64,000 nucleotides of DNA, taken from Undibacterium pigrum (GTDB lineage Bacteria; Pseudomonadota; Gammaproteobacteria; Burkholderiales; Burkholderiaceae_D). The notes beneath the pieces were generated by a model. That model saw only the letters and a list, made by a program, of their open reading frames with translations, was not told the DNA's origin and did not search any database. The position numbers and the translations under genes were made by a program. Below, piece after piece: positions 19,393 to 31,315 of the stretch. Within the stretch, counting starts at the first letter, position 1. Every line of letters starts with the position of its first letter. Where the stretch lies: assembly GCF_003201815.1 (NCBI RefSeq), contig NZ_QJKB01000009.1:1-64000 (forward strand). The letters run 5' to 3'.

Positions 19393-21270
19393 TTATCTGC
19401 GCTGCAACTGCGTAATATCCCTGACCGCGCCACGGTCAGCCGATGTTGCCAAAGCCGCATAAGCCTGCAAGGCTTGTGAGACATAACGCTCACGGTCCAC
19501 TGGCTGCCAGGCTTGCGGGCCGCGTGCTTCCATTGCTGCCCTGCGCTGCGCCAGGTCGCCGTCGCTGACTTTGAGATTGATGCTACGGGCCGGGATATCG
19601 ATTTCTATGATATCGCCCTCTTCCACCAAACCAATAGTCCCACCTTCGGCAGCTTCTGGCGATGCATGACCGATCACCAGGCCGGAAGAACCACCAGAGA
19701 AACGGCCATCCGTGAACAAGGCGCAGGCTTTGCCCAGGCCCTTGGATTTGATATAGGAAGTTGGATACAGCATTTCCTGCATGCCGGGGCCACCTTTAGG
19801 ACCTTCGTAACGGATGATGACGACATCGCCTTCATGTACGGTATCACCAAGGATGGCCTCAACCGCAGAATCCTGGCTTTCAAACACGCGGGCCTTGCCG
19901 GTGAATTTCAAGATACTTTCATCGACACCAGCGGTTTTGACGATACAGCCTTTCTCTGCCAGATTACCGTACAAGACCGCCAGGCCACCATCTTGCGAAT
20001 AGGCATGCGCCTTGTCGCGTATGCAGCCTGCTTCACGGTCAGTATCAAGACTGTCAAAACGCTTGTCCTGTGAGAATGCAGTCTGGGTAGGCACGCCACC
20101 TGGTGCAGCGCTGAACAATTTGCGTACCGAGGCATTGTCTGTCACGGCGATATCGTTTTGTGCAATCGCATCAGCCATGGTCGGGCTATGTACGGTCGGG
20201 CGTGCAGTATCGAGCAGACCAGCACGGGCAAGTTCACCCAGGATAGAGATAATGCCGCCAGCACGATGTACATCTTCGATATGGTATTTATCGGTCATCG
20301 GTGCAACCTTGCACAGACAAGGTACTTTGCGTGAGATGCGGTCGATATCAGCCATCTTGAAATCCACACCCGCTTCATGTGCAGCAGCCAGCAAATGCAA
20401 GACAGTGTTGGTAGAGCCACCCATGGATACATCGAGTGCCATGGCGTTTTCAAAGGTTGCCTTGTTGGCGATGGAGCGTGGCAGTATGGAATAATCATCT
20501 TGCTCATAATGGCGCTTGGCCAGCTCAACCACCAGACGGCCAGCGCGCAGGAATAATTCCTTGCGATCTGCATGCGTCGCCAAAATCGTGCCATTGCCTG
20601 GCAAGGACAGACCCAGTGCTTCAGTCAGGCAGTTCATGGAGTTTGCCGTGAACATGCCAGAACATGAACCACAGGTAGGACAGGCAGAACGTTCTATGCG
20701 GCCTATCTCTTCATCCGACACACTACTGTCACCGGCCTTGATCATGGCATCGACCAGATCAATCTTCACTATTCTTTGTTCACCAGTCTGTTTGGGATGT
20801 AAAGTCTCCAGCACCTTGCCTGCTTCCATAGGGCCGCCAGAAACGAACACGACAGGGATATTCAAACGCATGGCTGCCATCAGCATGCCAGGTGTGATCT
20901 TGTCGCAGTTGGAGATACAGACCATGGCATCAGCACAGTGGGCATTGACCATGTATTCAACAGAGTCAGCAATCAGTTCGCGCGAAGGCAGTGAGTACAA
21001 CATGCCGCCATGGCCCATGGCGATACCGTCATCCACGGCTATCGTATTGAATTCTTTGGCCACACCACCAGCCGCCTCAATCTCACGCGCCACCATCTGG
21101 CCCAGGTCTTTCAGATGCACATGACCGGGCACAAACTGAGTGAATGAATTGACGACAGCAACGATAGGCTTATCGAAATCACCATCTTTCATGCCAGTCG
21201 CACGCCACAGGGCGCGGGCACCGGCCATATTGCGGCCATGGGTGGTGGTACGGGAACGGTATGCGGGCAT
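19393..21270 (-). CDS. ilvD: Dihydroxy-acid dehydratase
   Basis: Third common step of isoleucine and valine synthesis, dehydrating 2,3-dihydroxy acids to 2-keto acids; needs an iron-sulfur cluster and Mg. It has 625 residues, close to E. coli IlvD. Cluster and metal ligands are visible: VDDGIAMGH (Asp80/81), Cys122 with the carbamylated-Lys position Lys124 ([10 protein letters not shown]), and [11 protein letters not shown] at 197-203. The three-Cys pattern and length place it in the oxygen-sensitive long bacterial subgroup. The ATG at 21270 has a TGGAG Shine-Dalgarno just upstream. It stands alone, ended by its own terminator, about 7 kb from the paralogue edd. Confidence 0.98.
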   Translation of the reverse strand: MPAYRSRTTTHGRNMAGARALWRATGMKDGDFDKPIVAVVNSFTQFVPGHVHLKDLGQMVAREIEAAGGVAKEFNTIAVDDGIAMGHGGMLYSLPSRELIADSVEYMVNAHCADAMVCISNCDKITPGMLMAAMRLNIPVVFVSGGPMEAGKVLETLHPKQTGEQRIVKIDLVDAMIKAGDSSVSDEEIGRIERSACPTCGSCSGMFTANSMNCLTEALGLSLPGNGTILATHADRKELFLRAGRLVVELAKRHYEQDDYSILPRSIANKATFENAMALDVSMGGSTNTVLHLLAAAHEAGVDFKMADIDRISRKVPCLCKVAPMTDKYHIEDVHRAGGIISILGELARAGLLDTARPTVHSPTMADAIAQNDIAVTDNASVRKLFSAAPGGVPTQTAFSQDKRFDSLDTDREAGCIRDKAHAYSQDGGLAVLYGNLAEKGCIVKTAGVDESILKFTGKARVFESQDSAVEAILGDTVHEGDVVIIRYEGPKGGPGMQEMLYPTSYIKSKGLGKACALFTDGRFSGGSSGLVIGHASPEAAEGGTIGLVEEGDIIEIDIPARSINLKVSDGDLAQRRAAMEARGPQAWQPVDRERYVSQALQAYAALATSADRGAVRDITQLQRR

Positions 21271-21393
21271 GTCTGACTCCAGGCTGGCGATAAAATGAAA
21301 ATGTTATATCAGCATGCGCTTAGGGTTTCGATATGTCAAATATGGAATTTATTGAGAATTAGGTCGTTTTAAGTATTAAACCAAAAAGATCAC

Positions 21394-21493
21394 CACAGAG
21401 ACACCGAGACACAGAGAAAGGCAAGAGAAAACCTGAGCGTCTTTTTAAGATTTGATTTTCTCAGTGTTTACTCTGCGTCTCGGTGTCTCTGTG
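21394..21493. repeat. Long inverted repeat between ilvD and fbp
   Basis: Arms at 21394-21416 and 21471-21493 (core CACAGAGACACCGAGAC) pair over 23 bases with one mismatch, around a 54-base loop. The sequence is non-coding. Similar CACAGAGACAC-type motifs occur as dispersed intergenic repeats in many proteobacteria, which is the likely explanation. It could also insulate the ilvD promoter from fbp transcription. Confidence 0.7.
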
Positions 21494-21531
21494 TTGAGAG
21501 GTCTATATCCAAAACACTAACAACCAATAAA

Positions 21532-21560
21532 AAAACGCGAAGCATCAAACTTCGCGTTTT
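21532..21560 (-). terminator. Rho-independent terminator of pepN-fbp
   Basis: The stem AAAACGCGAAG (21532-21542) / CTTCGCGTTTT (21550-21560) has a 7-base loop and a T-rich tail on the minus strand. It lies 16 bases after the fbp stop. Confidence 0.9.
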
Positions 21561-21576
21561 AAGAATCATGACCCCA

Positions 21577-22578
21577 TCATTCCTGATGGTATTGCGTCAC
21601 TCTTTCCACTTCGTTTTTTGAACCGAGGAAAACCGCCACGCGCTGGTGCAGTTTTTCTGGCTGGATATCCAGCATACGGCGCTTGCCGTCAGTCGATGCG
21701 CCGCCAGCCTGTTCGACGATAAAGGACATGGGGTTGGCTTCGTACATCAGGCGCAGTTTGCCAGCCTTGTCTGGTTCGCGCTTGTCTGCCGGGTACATGA
21801 AGATGCCACCGCGGTTCAGGATGCGGTGTACGTCAGCGACCATGGAGGCGATCCAGCGCATATTGAATTCTTTACCGCGTGGGCCAGTGCCACCGGCCAG
21901 CATTTCGTCCACATAGCGTGTGACTGGCGGGTACCAGTGGCGGGTATTCGATGCGTTGATGGCAAACTCTTTGGTGTCTGCCGGGATTTGCATATTGCGC
22001 TGTGTCAGTACCCATGAACCCATTTCACGGTCGAGGGTGAAGCAATTAACGCCATTGCCTGTCGTCAGCACCAGCACTGTTTGCGGGCCATATACGGCAT
22101 AGCCAGCGGCGACCTGCTTGCTGCCTGGTTGCAGAAAATCCTGCTCGGTTGGCTTGCCCATGCCGTCTGGTGCTTTCAATACCGAGAAAATGGTACCGAT
22201 GGAGACATTGACGTCGATATTGCTGGAACCATCGAGTGGATCAAACAAGAGCATGTATTCGCCCTGCGGATAGCGGTTCGGTATCGGATGTATGCTTTCC
22301 ATTTCTTCCGATGCCATGGCCGCCAGGTGGCCGCCCCATTCATTGGCTTCGAGCAGGATTTCATTCGACAGGATGTCGAGTTTCTTTTGCACTTCGCCCT
22401 GAATGTTTTCGCTACCGGCTGTGCCCAGCACTTCACCTAATGCGCCCTTGCCTACTGCATGGCTGATGGTCTTGCAGGCGCGTGCGACGACTTCGATAAG
22501 CAGGCGCAGTTCTGCCGGTATCGAATTATTCAGGCGCTGCTCTTCGACCAGATACTGGGTCAGGCTTACACGTTTCAT
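21577..22578 (-). CDS. fbp: Fructose-1,6-bisphosphatase, class I
   Basis: Gluconeogenic enzyme removing the 1-phosphate of fructose-1,6-bisphosphate. The 333 residues match class I. The metal-binding signature [13 protein letters not shown] is followed by TIFSV, and the C-terminal signature [13 protein letters not shown] contains the substrate-binding Lys. The ATG at 22578 is preceded by GAGAG. It follows pepN by 43 bases on the same strand, so the two are probably cotranscribed, and it ends at a terminator. Functionally it links to pgi and the Entner-Doudoroff genes of this window by returning triose phosphates to hexose phosphates. Confidence 0.98.
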   Translation of the reverse strand: MKRVSLTQYLVEEQRLNNSIPAELRLLIEVVARACKTISHAVGKGALGEVLGTAGSENIQGEVQKKLDILSNEILLEANEWGGHLAAMASEEMESIHPIPNRYPQGEYMLLFDPLDGSSNIDVNVSIGTIFSVLKAPDGMGKPTEQDFLQPGSKQVAAGYAVYGPQTVLVLTTGNGVNCFTLDREMGSWVLTQRNMQIPADTKEFAINASNTRHWYPPVTRYVDEMLAGGTGPRGKEFNMRWIASMVADVHRILNRGGIFMYPADKREPDKAGKLRLMYEANPMSFIVEQAGGASTDGKRRMLDIQPEKLHQRVAVFLGSKNEVERVTQYHQE

Positions 22579-22621
22579 GTTGATCTCTCGATTTTTTCAG
22601 TAATTCTTGTAAATTATTTGC

Positions 22622-25300
22622 TTAAGACGCAAGTGCCTTGCTGACTACTTCAAGCACGTCTTTCGACAGCTTCTTGGTATCTGCTACTTTTTGCAGTGCC
22701 GCCTTCATATGCGCTTGCAGGCTTTCTGGATATTTTTTCCAGCGATCCATACTGCGTGCCAGGCGAGCTGCGACTTGTGGATTGAGCTTGTTAAGTGCAA
22801 TGACCAGCTCTGCCCACAAGGCATAACCACTGCCATCAGCCGCATGGAAGCGGGATGGATTGGCATTGCAGAAAGCAAAGGTCAAACTGCGTGCGCGGTT
22901 AGGATTGTTCAGCGTGAAGGCAGGATGCGTCATCAACTCACGCACCTTGGCAACATCGGTGGTACGTGCAGTTGCCTGCAACATGAACCATTTGTCGATG
23001 ACCAGAGCTTCTTTCTTGAAGTCTTTATAAAAGGCTTTCAAGGATTTGGCTGCCGATTTGGCTTGCTTGTCATTGCCACTGAAGTTAGTCAGTGCTGTCA
23101 ATGCCGCCAGACGGTCTGTCATGTTTTCTGCTTCATCGAACTGGGTTTTCGCCAGCTCAAAAGTGGATTCATCCGACCATTCGAGCAGATAAGACAGAGC
23201 CAGGTTTTTCAAACCACGCTTGGCCATGGATTGTGCATCCGGGCTGTATTTGCCTGGAGTCAGATGAGCTTCATAAGCACTCAGCAAATCAGCGCGCAGA
23301 TGTTCTGTGATGGTGGCGCGGGCAAACTGGCGTGCGGTATGGATGGCTTGTGGGTCAACGACCTTGAATTCTTCTGCAATCATGGCTTCTGATGGCAGTG
23401 TCAACACCAATTCACGGAAAGCCGGGTCAAGGCTGGCATCGTTCAGGGTAGCGCGCAGGGCTTCGATGAACATGCTATCCAGGCTGAGTTCTTCACCTTG
23501 CTGTACAGCCGTCGTCAGTTTGACAAGGCGGCGCGTGGCCAGGCGCTGGCCAGCTTCCCAGCGGTTGAATGGGTCACTGTCATTTGCCAGCAAGAGGCCC
23601 AGTTCTTCATCGCTGTAGTCGATTTCCAGCACGACTGGTGCAGAGAAATTGCGCAACAGGGACGGTACTGGTTTGCTGCTAACACCGGTAAATACAAAAG
23701 TCTGGCTGGCTTCTGTCAGTTCCAGTACCAGACTGGTCGCACCAGCCTGTGCTTCGTACGCTGCGCTATGCAAAGGAATATCTTTGCCATCTGCACCCAG
23801 CAAGCCCATGGCAACCGGGATGTGGAAAGGCAGTTTTTCTGCCTGGCCTGGTGTAGCCGGGCAAGACTGGCTGAGGGTGATGGAGTAAGTCTGCGCTTCT
23901 GCATCATAGGTCGCATCCACCTTCACGCGTGGCGTACCAGCCTGGCTGTACCAGCGTTCAAACTGGGTCAAGTCACGCCCACTGGAATCTGCCATGGCAG
24001 CGCGGAAGTCATCGCATTCAACAGCCTGGCCATCATGACGCTCGAAATACAGATCCATACCTTTGCGGAAGCCATCATGACCCAGCAAGGTGTAATACAT
24101 GCGCACGACTTCTGAACCTTTTTCATAAATCGTGACGGTGTAGAAGTTATTGATTTCTACAAAAGAATCAGGACGTACAGGATGCGCCATAGGGCCTGCA
24201 TCTTCAGAGAACTGAACCTGGCGCAACAGGCGTACATCTTCTATGCGTTTAACGGCGCGGCCTGTGGCTGTGCCTACCAGGTCGGCAGAGAATTCCTGGT
24301 CACGGAATACTGTCAGGCCCTCTTTCAGCGACAACTGAAACCAGTCGCGGCAAGTGACGCGGTTACCTGTCCAGTTATGGAAGTATTCATGACCTACGAC
24401 AGATTCTATGCCGGCATAGTCAACGTCAGTAGCGATAGATGGATTTGCCAGCACGAACTTGGTATTAAAAATATTCAAGCCCTTGTTTTCCATCGCGCCC
24501 ATATTGAAGTCGCCAGTGGCAACGATCATGAAGCGGTCAAGGTCCAGCTCCAGGCCAAAGCGCTCTTCATCCCAGCGTATGCTGTTTTTGAGGGAATCCA
24601 TGGCATGCTGGGTTTTATCCAGATTGCCGTCTTCTACCCAAACCTGCAGCAAGACTTTGCGGCCAGATTTCAACTTATAGTCTTCTTCCTGGCAAACCAA
24701 CTTGCCCGCCACCAGGGCGAACAGGTAAGAAGGCTTTTTGAACGGGTCTTCCCATTTGGCAAAATGGCGTCCATCGCCGAGATCACCTTCTTCAATCAAA
24801 TTGCCATTGCTCAACAACACAGGGAATTTTTTCTTGTCGGCACGCAGCATGACGGTGTATTTCGCCATGACGTCAGGGCGGTCAGGGAACCAGGTGATCT
24901 TGCGGAAACCTTCTGCCTCGCACTGGGTAATGAAGTTACCGTTGGATGCATACAGGCCGGACAAAGAAGTATTCTTGAGCGGATTGATCAGTGTTTCAAT
25001 TTCCAGCGTGACTTCGTCAGGCGCATTGGCTATGCGCAGGGTCTCGCCTTCTATCTTGTAGGCAGACTTTTTGAGATTCACGCCATTCATGCGCAGTTGC
25101 AGCAATTTCAGGGATTCGCCAAACAAGACCAGGTCTTTTTCGCTGCTGTCATGGTTGCGGCGCATGGTCATGCGGGTAGCTACATGGGTGGCGCTCAGTT
25201 CAAGGTCGAAACCCATTTCTACTGTGTCTACCCAAAACCCCGGGGCTATATAGTCTTTACGGAAAATTGTCTCTGGTTTGCTGGCAGTATCGTTACGCAT
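22622..25300 (-). CDS. pepN: Aminopeptidase N (M1 family)
   Basis: A cytoplasmic zinc aminopeptidase that trims peptides. With the ATG at 25300 it has 892 residues, close to E. coli PepN (870). The exopeptidase motif GAMENKG is followed by the zinc site HEYFH (HExxH, near residue 303) and the third ligand Glu in LKEGLTVFRD. The C-terminal half is the helical M1 DUF3458-type region. An in-frame TTG twelve codons upstream (25336) is less likely. The gene is followed by fbp in the same direction, an arrangement for which no functional link is known. Confidence 0.97.
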   Translation of the reverse strand: MRNDTASKPETIFRKDYIAPGFWVDTVEMGFDLELSATHVATRMTMRRNHDSSEKDLVLFGESLKLLQLRMNGVNLKKSAYKIEGETLRIANAPDEVTLEIETLINPLKNTSLSGLYASNGNFITQCEAEGFRKITWFPDRPDVMAKYTVMLRADKKKFPVLLSNGNLIEEGDLGDGRHFAKWEDPFKKPSYLFALVAGKLVCQEEDYKLKSGRKVLLQVWVEDGNLDKTQHAMDSLKNSIRWDEERFGLELDLDRFMIVATGDFNMGAMENKGLNIFNTKFVLANPSIATDVDYAGIESVVGHEYFHNWTGNRVTCRDWFQLSLKEGLTVFRDQEFSADLVGTATGRAVKRIEDVRLLRQVQFSEDAGPMAHPVRPDSFVEINNFYTVTIYEKGSEVVRMYYTLLGHDGFRKGMDLYFERHDGQAVECDDFRAAMADSSGRDLTQFERWYSQAGTPRVKVDATYDAEAQTYSITLSQSCPATPGQAEKLPFHIPVAMGLLGADGKDIPLHSAAYEAQAGATSLVLELTEASQTFVFTGVSSKPVPSLLRNFSAPVVLEIDYSDEELGLLLANDSDPFNRWEAGQRLATRRLVKLTTAVQQGEELSLDSMFIEALRATLNDASLDPAFRELVLTLPSEAMIAEEFKVVDPQAIHTARQFARATITEHLRADLLSAYEAHLTPGKYSPDAQSMAKRGLKNLALSYLLEWSDESTFELAKTQFDEAENMTDRLAALTALTNFSGNDKQAKSAAKSLKAFYKDFKKEALVIDKWFMLQATARTTDVAKVRELMTHPAFTLNNPNRARSLTFAFCNANPSRFHAADGSGYALWAELVIALNKLNPQVAARLARSMDRWKKYPESLQAHMKAALQKVADTKKLSKDVLEVVSKALAS

Positions 25301-25658
25301 GGATGGAGTATCTCGCGAAAATAAGTTGAATAACAAAGTCTTATGAACCCTGCAAAGACCGCCATTTTACCAAGCTGTGTCATTACAGGTATAAAAGTCG
25401 CCTGAATAGACCCCAATTTGCGCAGAAAGTTTGGTGAAATTGTGAAATTTATGCTCACAAATACTGACTAAGCTGAGCAAATCAAAGAATATCTTTAAGC
25501 TGCCGCTTACCCACTCAGAATTTGGCAGTTCATCTGCTACACATACAGGCACACAGACGGTCACAAAATCGATACAACACGTTACAGTAAGAGCAACAAC
25601 ATTGCGAAATCAGGCATATCATATAAGTATCACGAACACATGCGTCAAGGAGTAGAAC
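25301..25658. other. Divergent intergenic region pepN / DUF4136-like lipoprotein
   Basis: These 358 bases hold the 5' regions of two divergent genes. It is A/T-rich and contains no open frame, hairpin or recognised operator that I can support. Confidence 0.5.
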
Positions 25659-26294
25659 ATGAAAAAACTAGCCCTTTTTTTTAGCCTGGCTTGCAGCCTG
25701 CTGTTGAGCGGTTGCGCAACGACATTCAGCAGTCAGGTCAGCGTATTCCATGAATGGCCAGCCGCCAATCAGGATAAATCCTATATTTTTGAGCGCGCAC
25801 CGGGTCAGGAAAACAATCCGGAACATAAGCTATATGAAGACATGCTGCGCGGCCGTCTGCAAAACCTGGGCTTCAAGGAAGTCGTGGCAGGGACAACGCC
25901 AGTATTGAAAGTTGAATTGCAGTATGCAACGACCTTGCGGGAAGTCCAGTATTCACCATTCTGGCAGCCTGGCATTTATGACCCCTATTGGGGTTTGCAC
26001 TTCAGCCGCGGTATTTATCGCCGTCATTACATTTACTACTCGCCGTTTTGGGGCTTGCCAGCTTACCCCAGAGGCTGGTCAGATATCAATATGCGCAGCA
26101 CTTTTTTGCATCAGTTGCAAATCCGTATTACTGAATTGAATGGGAATAAAAAACTGGCTGACATCAAAGCCAGTTCCGAACAGTTTAATCCTGAGATTTC
26201 ACTCTATGTGCCCTACCTGATGGATAGTGCCTTGAAAGACTTTCCTGGCAAGAATGGCAGTACCAGCAAGGTTGAATTTACTATCAACAATTGA
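25659..26294 (+). CDS. DUF4136-like outer-membrane lipoprotein
   Basis: A 211-residue protein with a clear lipoprotein signal peptide: KK, hydrophobic core, and lipobox LLSGC with the lipidated Cys at residue 19. Ala-Thr follows the Cys, which favours outer-membrane sorting. The mature part resembles DUF4136 lipoproteins, with a Tyr/Trp-rich middle (PFWQPGIYDPYWG, HYIYYSPFWG) and a C-terminal beta-rich half. The function of the family is unknown. A strong AAGGAG lies just before the ATG. It appears monocistronic and convergent with the DUF1631 gene, with a hairpin between the two stops. Confidence 0.85.
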   Translation: MKKLALFFSLACSLLLSGCATTFSSQVSVFHEWPAANQDKSYIFERAPGQENNPEHKLYEDMLRGRLQNLGFKEVVAGTTPVLKVELQYATTLREVQYSPFWQPGIYDPYWGLHFSRGIYRRHYIYYSPFWGLPAYPRGWSDINMRSTFLHQLQIRITELNGNKKLADIKASSEQFNPEISLYVPYLMDSALKDFPGKNGSTSKVEFTINN

Positions 26295-26305
26295 TAAGTA
26301 AACAC

Positions 26306-26330
26306 GACGACAGGCGCTGAGCCTGTCGTC
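26306..26330. terminator. Probable bidirectional terminator hairpin
   Basis: GACGACAGGC / GCCTGTCGTC form a perfect 10-base stem with a 5-base loop between two convergent stop codons (26294 and 26353). Neither side has a strong T-run, so efficiency is uncertain. Confidence 0.6.
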
Positions 26331-26352
26331 TTGAATGACGTGAATGATGGAC

Positions 26353-28587
<2,235 letters not shown>

Positions 28588-28757
28588 CGCTCTTTTTTAT
28601 TATAGTCAGGTTATCAACGAAACTTGGTTTGCACTGTTTGGTTTCAAAAGCTTGCATTTTGCCAAGCCGGACAGGCTTGCGCAATGCCAGCATCAGCAAG
28701 AACAGTGCAGTAAAACAACAAAGCTGCAAAATAGCTGCCGCCCGTATTCAAGCGCTC

Positions 28758-28904
28758 TTAATTAGTATAGTAAGCCTCCGAGCCTACTGTAATAGCAACG
28801 ATCAGCATGACTGCAAAAATAAGTACCAGAAGCAGGCGCCCAAATTTGGGGCTCCCGCTCTCTTTATCCTCAGCTTGTTTCGTTGGTGGTGTTACTTGCG
28901 TCAT
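28758..28904 (-). CDS. Small single-pass membrane protein (48 residues)
   Basis: A short frame with ATG at 28904 and TAA at 28758. The first ~22 residues are polar (MTQVTPPTKQAEDKESG); a hydrophobic helix follows at about 23-40 (LLLVLIFAVMLIVAITVG), then a short tail SEAYYTN. A Lys-Phe-Gly-Arg stretch precedes the helix, suggesting the N-terminus stays in the cytoplasm. It begins 11 bases after the qor stop codon on the same strand and is therefore probably the last gene of eamA-qor. No homologue is recognised. The clean polar/hydrophobic organisation makes it more likely real than chance. Confidence 0.6.
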   Translation of the reverse strand: MTQVTPPTKQAEDKESGSPKFGRLLLVLIFAVMLIVAITVGSEAYYTN

Positions 28905-28915
28905 ATTTTCTTGCT

Positions 28916-29890
28916 TTAAGGAATTAGTATGCTGGAGCCAGTGGTCTTGCGGGCCTCCAGCTCATGGTGGGCTCGCGCTACCTCACTCAGGGAATAGCGC
29001 TGGCGTATGTCTATTTTAACTTTGCCACTCTCTACCATTGAAAATAAGTGTGCCGCCATTTGCTCCAGATCATCACGTTTAGCCGCATAACTCATCAAAC
29101 TTGGCCGTGTGATGAACAATGAACCGCGTGAAGCGAGCTCCCCCAGGCCGAATTCAGGCACTGGCCCGGATGCATTGCCAAAGCTGACCATCATGCCCAA
29201 AGGAGCAAGACAATCCAGCGATGGAATGAAGGTATCTTTGCCGATGGAATCATAAACGACAGGCACCCCTTTTCCATCCGTAATTTCACGAACTCGCTGA
29301 ACAAAATTTTCCGTGTTGTAATTGATGACATGGGCGCAACCATGGGCTTTGGCCAACTCGGCTTTCTCATCCGAGCCTACAGTACCTATCATGGTGACGC
29401 CTATGGCACGTGCCCACTGGCAGGCAATCAGGCCGACACCACCAGCGGCTGCATGGAATAATATGGTTTCGCCACCCTGCAAGGGAAAGGTGCGATGAAA
29501 CAGGTATTGCACCGTCAGCCCCTGCAGCATCATGGCGGCGGCAGTCTCAAAACTGATGCTATCAGGCAAGCGCACCAGATTGTCTGCAGGCATGATACGG
29601 GCTTCTGCATAGGCACCGTTTGGCCGCCCGGCATAGGCTACACGGTCACCCACCTGCACGTATTTGACGTCTGGACCAACTGCCTCAACAATGCCAGCAC
29701 CTTCCATGCCCAATCCACCCGGCAAGGCTTGCGGGTATAAACCAGTACGAAAATACACATCGATAAAGTTCAGGCCACAAGCCTTCTGGCGTACCAGAAC
29801 TTCACCCGGGCCCGGCGCACCCAACTCCACATCGACATATTCCATCACTTCCGGACCGCCAGTCTGCTGTATACGAATTGCCTTGACCAT
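28916..29890 (-). CDS. qor: NADPH:quinone reductase, medium-chain dehydrogenase family
   Basis: A 324-residue zinc-free medium-chain dehydrogenase/reductase of the quinone oxidoreductase type. The N-terminal GroES-like part contains KACGLNFIDVYFRTG and a glycine-rich GGLGMEGAG; the Rossmann motif is AAAGGVGLIACQWA. It matches Qor/zeta-crystallin proteins, which reduce quinones with NADPH one electron at a time; the physiological substrate is unknown. A strong AGGAGG precedes the ATG at 29890. It lies 28 bases after eamA and 11 before a small membrane protein gene, suggesting one transcript. Confidence 0.93.
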   Translation of the reverse strand: MVKAIRIQQTGGPEVMEYVDVELGAPGPGEVLVRQKACGLNFIDVYFRTGLYPQALPGGLGMEGAGIVEAVGPDVKYVQVGDRVAYAGRPNGAYAEARIMPADNLVRLPDSISFETAAAMMLQGLTVQYLFHRTFPLQGGETILFHAAAGGVGLIACQWARAIGVTMIGTVGSDEKAELAKAHGCAHVINYNTENFVQRVREITDGKGVPVVYDSIGKDTFIPSLDCLAPLGMMVSFGNASGPVPEFGLGELASRGSLFITRPSLMSYAAKRDDLEQMAAHLFSMVESGKVKIDIRQRYSLSEVARAHHELEARKTTGSSILIP

Positions 29891-29918
29891 TTACCCCTCC
29901 TGAATAAGTTTTCTGTGT

Positions 29919-30830
29919 TTAGGTTTTTTTCCTGGACAGCAAATACATGCCGCCCATGACCAATACTGTCCCGGCTAACTGCCAGCTAGTGATGGGTTCG
30001 CCAATGAAGTAGGCCCCGAGGAACAAAGTCGATACCGGGCCTATCATGCCAGCCTGCGAAGCAGTAGCGGCACCTATGCGTTTGACAGCAATCATGGTCA
30101 TGAACACTGGCAATACCGTACACATCACGGCATTCACTACAGACAATGAATATACAGCAAGCGGCTGCACCAGCATGCTGGCCGGGCGCAAAATAAAAAA
30201 CTGGCCTATGCAGGCGGCACTGGAAACACACATCGCATACGACACCAGGCGCAAAGAACCCAGCCTTTGCACCAGTTGGCCCGACTGTATCAGGTAAATG
30301 GCATAAGAAATCGCCGCTCCCAGCACCAGCGCTGACCCCAGCATGACATACTCGCCACCCAGTTTAAGGTCGTGGAAAAATACCAGGACGATGCCCAGGT
30401 AAGACACCAGTAAAGCTGTCCATTCCAGCTTGCTGACCGCGCGTTTCAAAAAGAAGGCTGATATCAGCAAGACAAAGGAAGGAGTCAGGAACAGAATCAG
30501 GCGTTCAAGGCCAGCACTAATATATTGCAAGCCAAGGAAATCAAGGAAAGACGACAGGTAATAGCCAACCAGGCCCAAAGCAACCAGCCTCCAGCGGTCA
30601 GCCTTGCTCAGGCTACCGGACTTATGCATTTGCCAGATGGCAATCGCCGCAAAAATAGGCAGCGAAAAAGCCATGCGAAAACAGATCAGGGTGACTGCAT
30701 CGACGTTGTAGCGATAAATCAGTTTGGCAACGATGGCCTTGGTAGAAAAAAGTATGGCACCAACCAGGGCGATAGCAAGCCCTGTCAGGTAGTGGCGACG
30801 GGCAAGTATTCTTGATTGTTCTGTAGGCAT
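29919..30830 (-). CDS. EamA-family (DMT) transporter
   Basis: A 303-residue membrane protein with ten predicted helices arranged as two EamA repeats (about residues 15-145 and 160-295), the drug/metabolite transporter superfamily. Substrates in the family include amino acids, nucleosides and other metabolites and cannot be inferred here. The ATG at 30830 lies only 7 bases from a MITE copy, and no Shine-Dalgarno is visible in front of it. The native 5' region has apparently been displaced. It is the first gene of a probable operon with qor and the small membrane protein. Confidence 0.9.
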   Translation of the reverse strand: MPTEQSRILARRHYLTGLAIALVGAILFSTKAIVAKLIYRYNVDAVTLICFRMAFSLPIFAAIAIWQMHKSGSLSKADRWRLVALGLVGYYLSSFLDFLGLQYISAGLERLILFLTPSFVLLISAFFLKRAVSKLEWTALLVSYLGIVLVFFHDLKLGGEYVMLGSALVLGAAISYAIYLIQSGQLVQRLGSLRLVSYAMCVSSAACIGQFFILRPASMLVQPLAVYSLSVVNAVMCTVLPVFMTMIAVKRIGAATASQAGMIGPVSTLFLGAYFIGEPITSWQLAGTVLVMGGMYLLSRKKT

Positions 30831-30837
30831 AAATATA

Positions 30838-31106
30838 TAGAACTCATTTCACAAATATAGATGAGATGCGTTTGTCTCATAACGTGGGCTGGTAAGTCGA
30901 ACACGGCAGTCAATAGCGGTGTTGTTGACAACAATCTCATTCACTTCTGTGCGCGCTATGAGACAAACCCTTCGGGAACTGACGATTTGGGCGCATTGCT
31001 GTGTTGTGCCCCTCGCTAAGGCAAGAGCCTTAGCAGCGGACCACGCCTTGCACTGCATCCCAAATCGCCTTGTTCGCACTCATCCCTATTTATGCAATGA
31101 GTTCTA
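30838..31106. mobile_element. MITE-like element, family A, copy 2 (inverted)
   Basis: A 269-base copy of the element at 16063-16332, in opposite orientation. The ends (TAGAACTCATT...AATGAGTTCTA) match each other at about 24 of 28 positions, so it is more decayed than copy 1. It keeps TA at both outer edges and both internal hairpins: the GTTTGTCTCATAACG arm (30870-30884) with its partner ending at 30968, and GACGATTTGGG with CCCAAATCG (about 30982-31067). It has no coding capacity. It lies immediately upstream of the eamA start. Confidence 0.8.
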
Positions 31107-31315
31107 AAAGAGAGCCTGACTGTTACATGGCCTAAAACCTTAATTTCACACATAAATTACCCGGAGGAAAGCAAATAACTTTCATAGGGGAAATAACTAA
31201 CAATTTTTCACATGGAATTTTACATTTGCTTGCCAAATTTGACTTTGTATAACTATTAATTAACACATTGTTCATTACACTTAATTGCATGAACAACATT
31301 GCAGGAGAAAACCAA
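31107..31315. other. A/T-rich upstream region of a small gene
   Basis: About 200 strongly A/T-rich bases between the MITE and the small gene at 31316. It may contain that gene's promoter and the displaced eamA promoter, but I see no -35/-10 pair good enough to call. Confidence 0.4.

Noticed and set aside
24182..25324. A 380-codon open frame on the plus strand opposite pepN
   Set aside because: It is antisense to a clearly conserved M1 peptidase with all active-site motifs. Composition does not look like a protein, and there is no ribosome-binding site.
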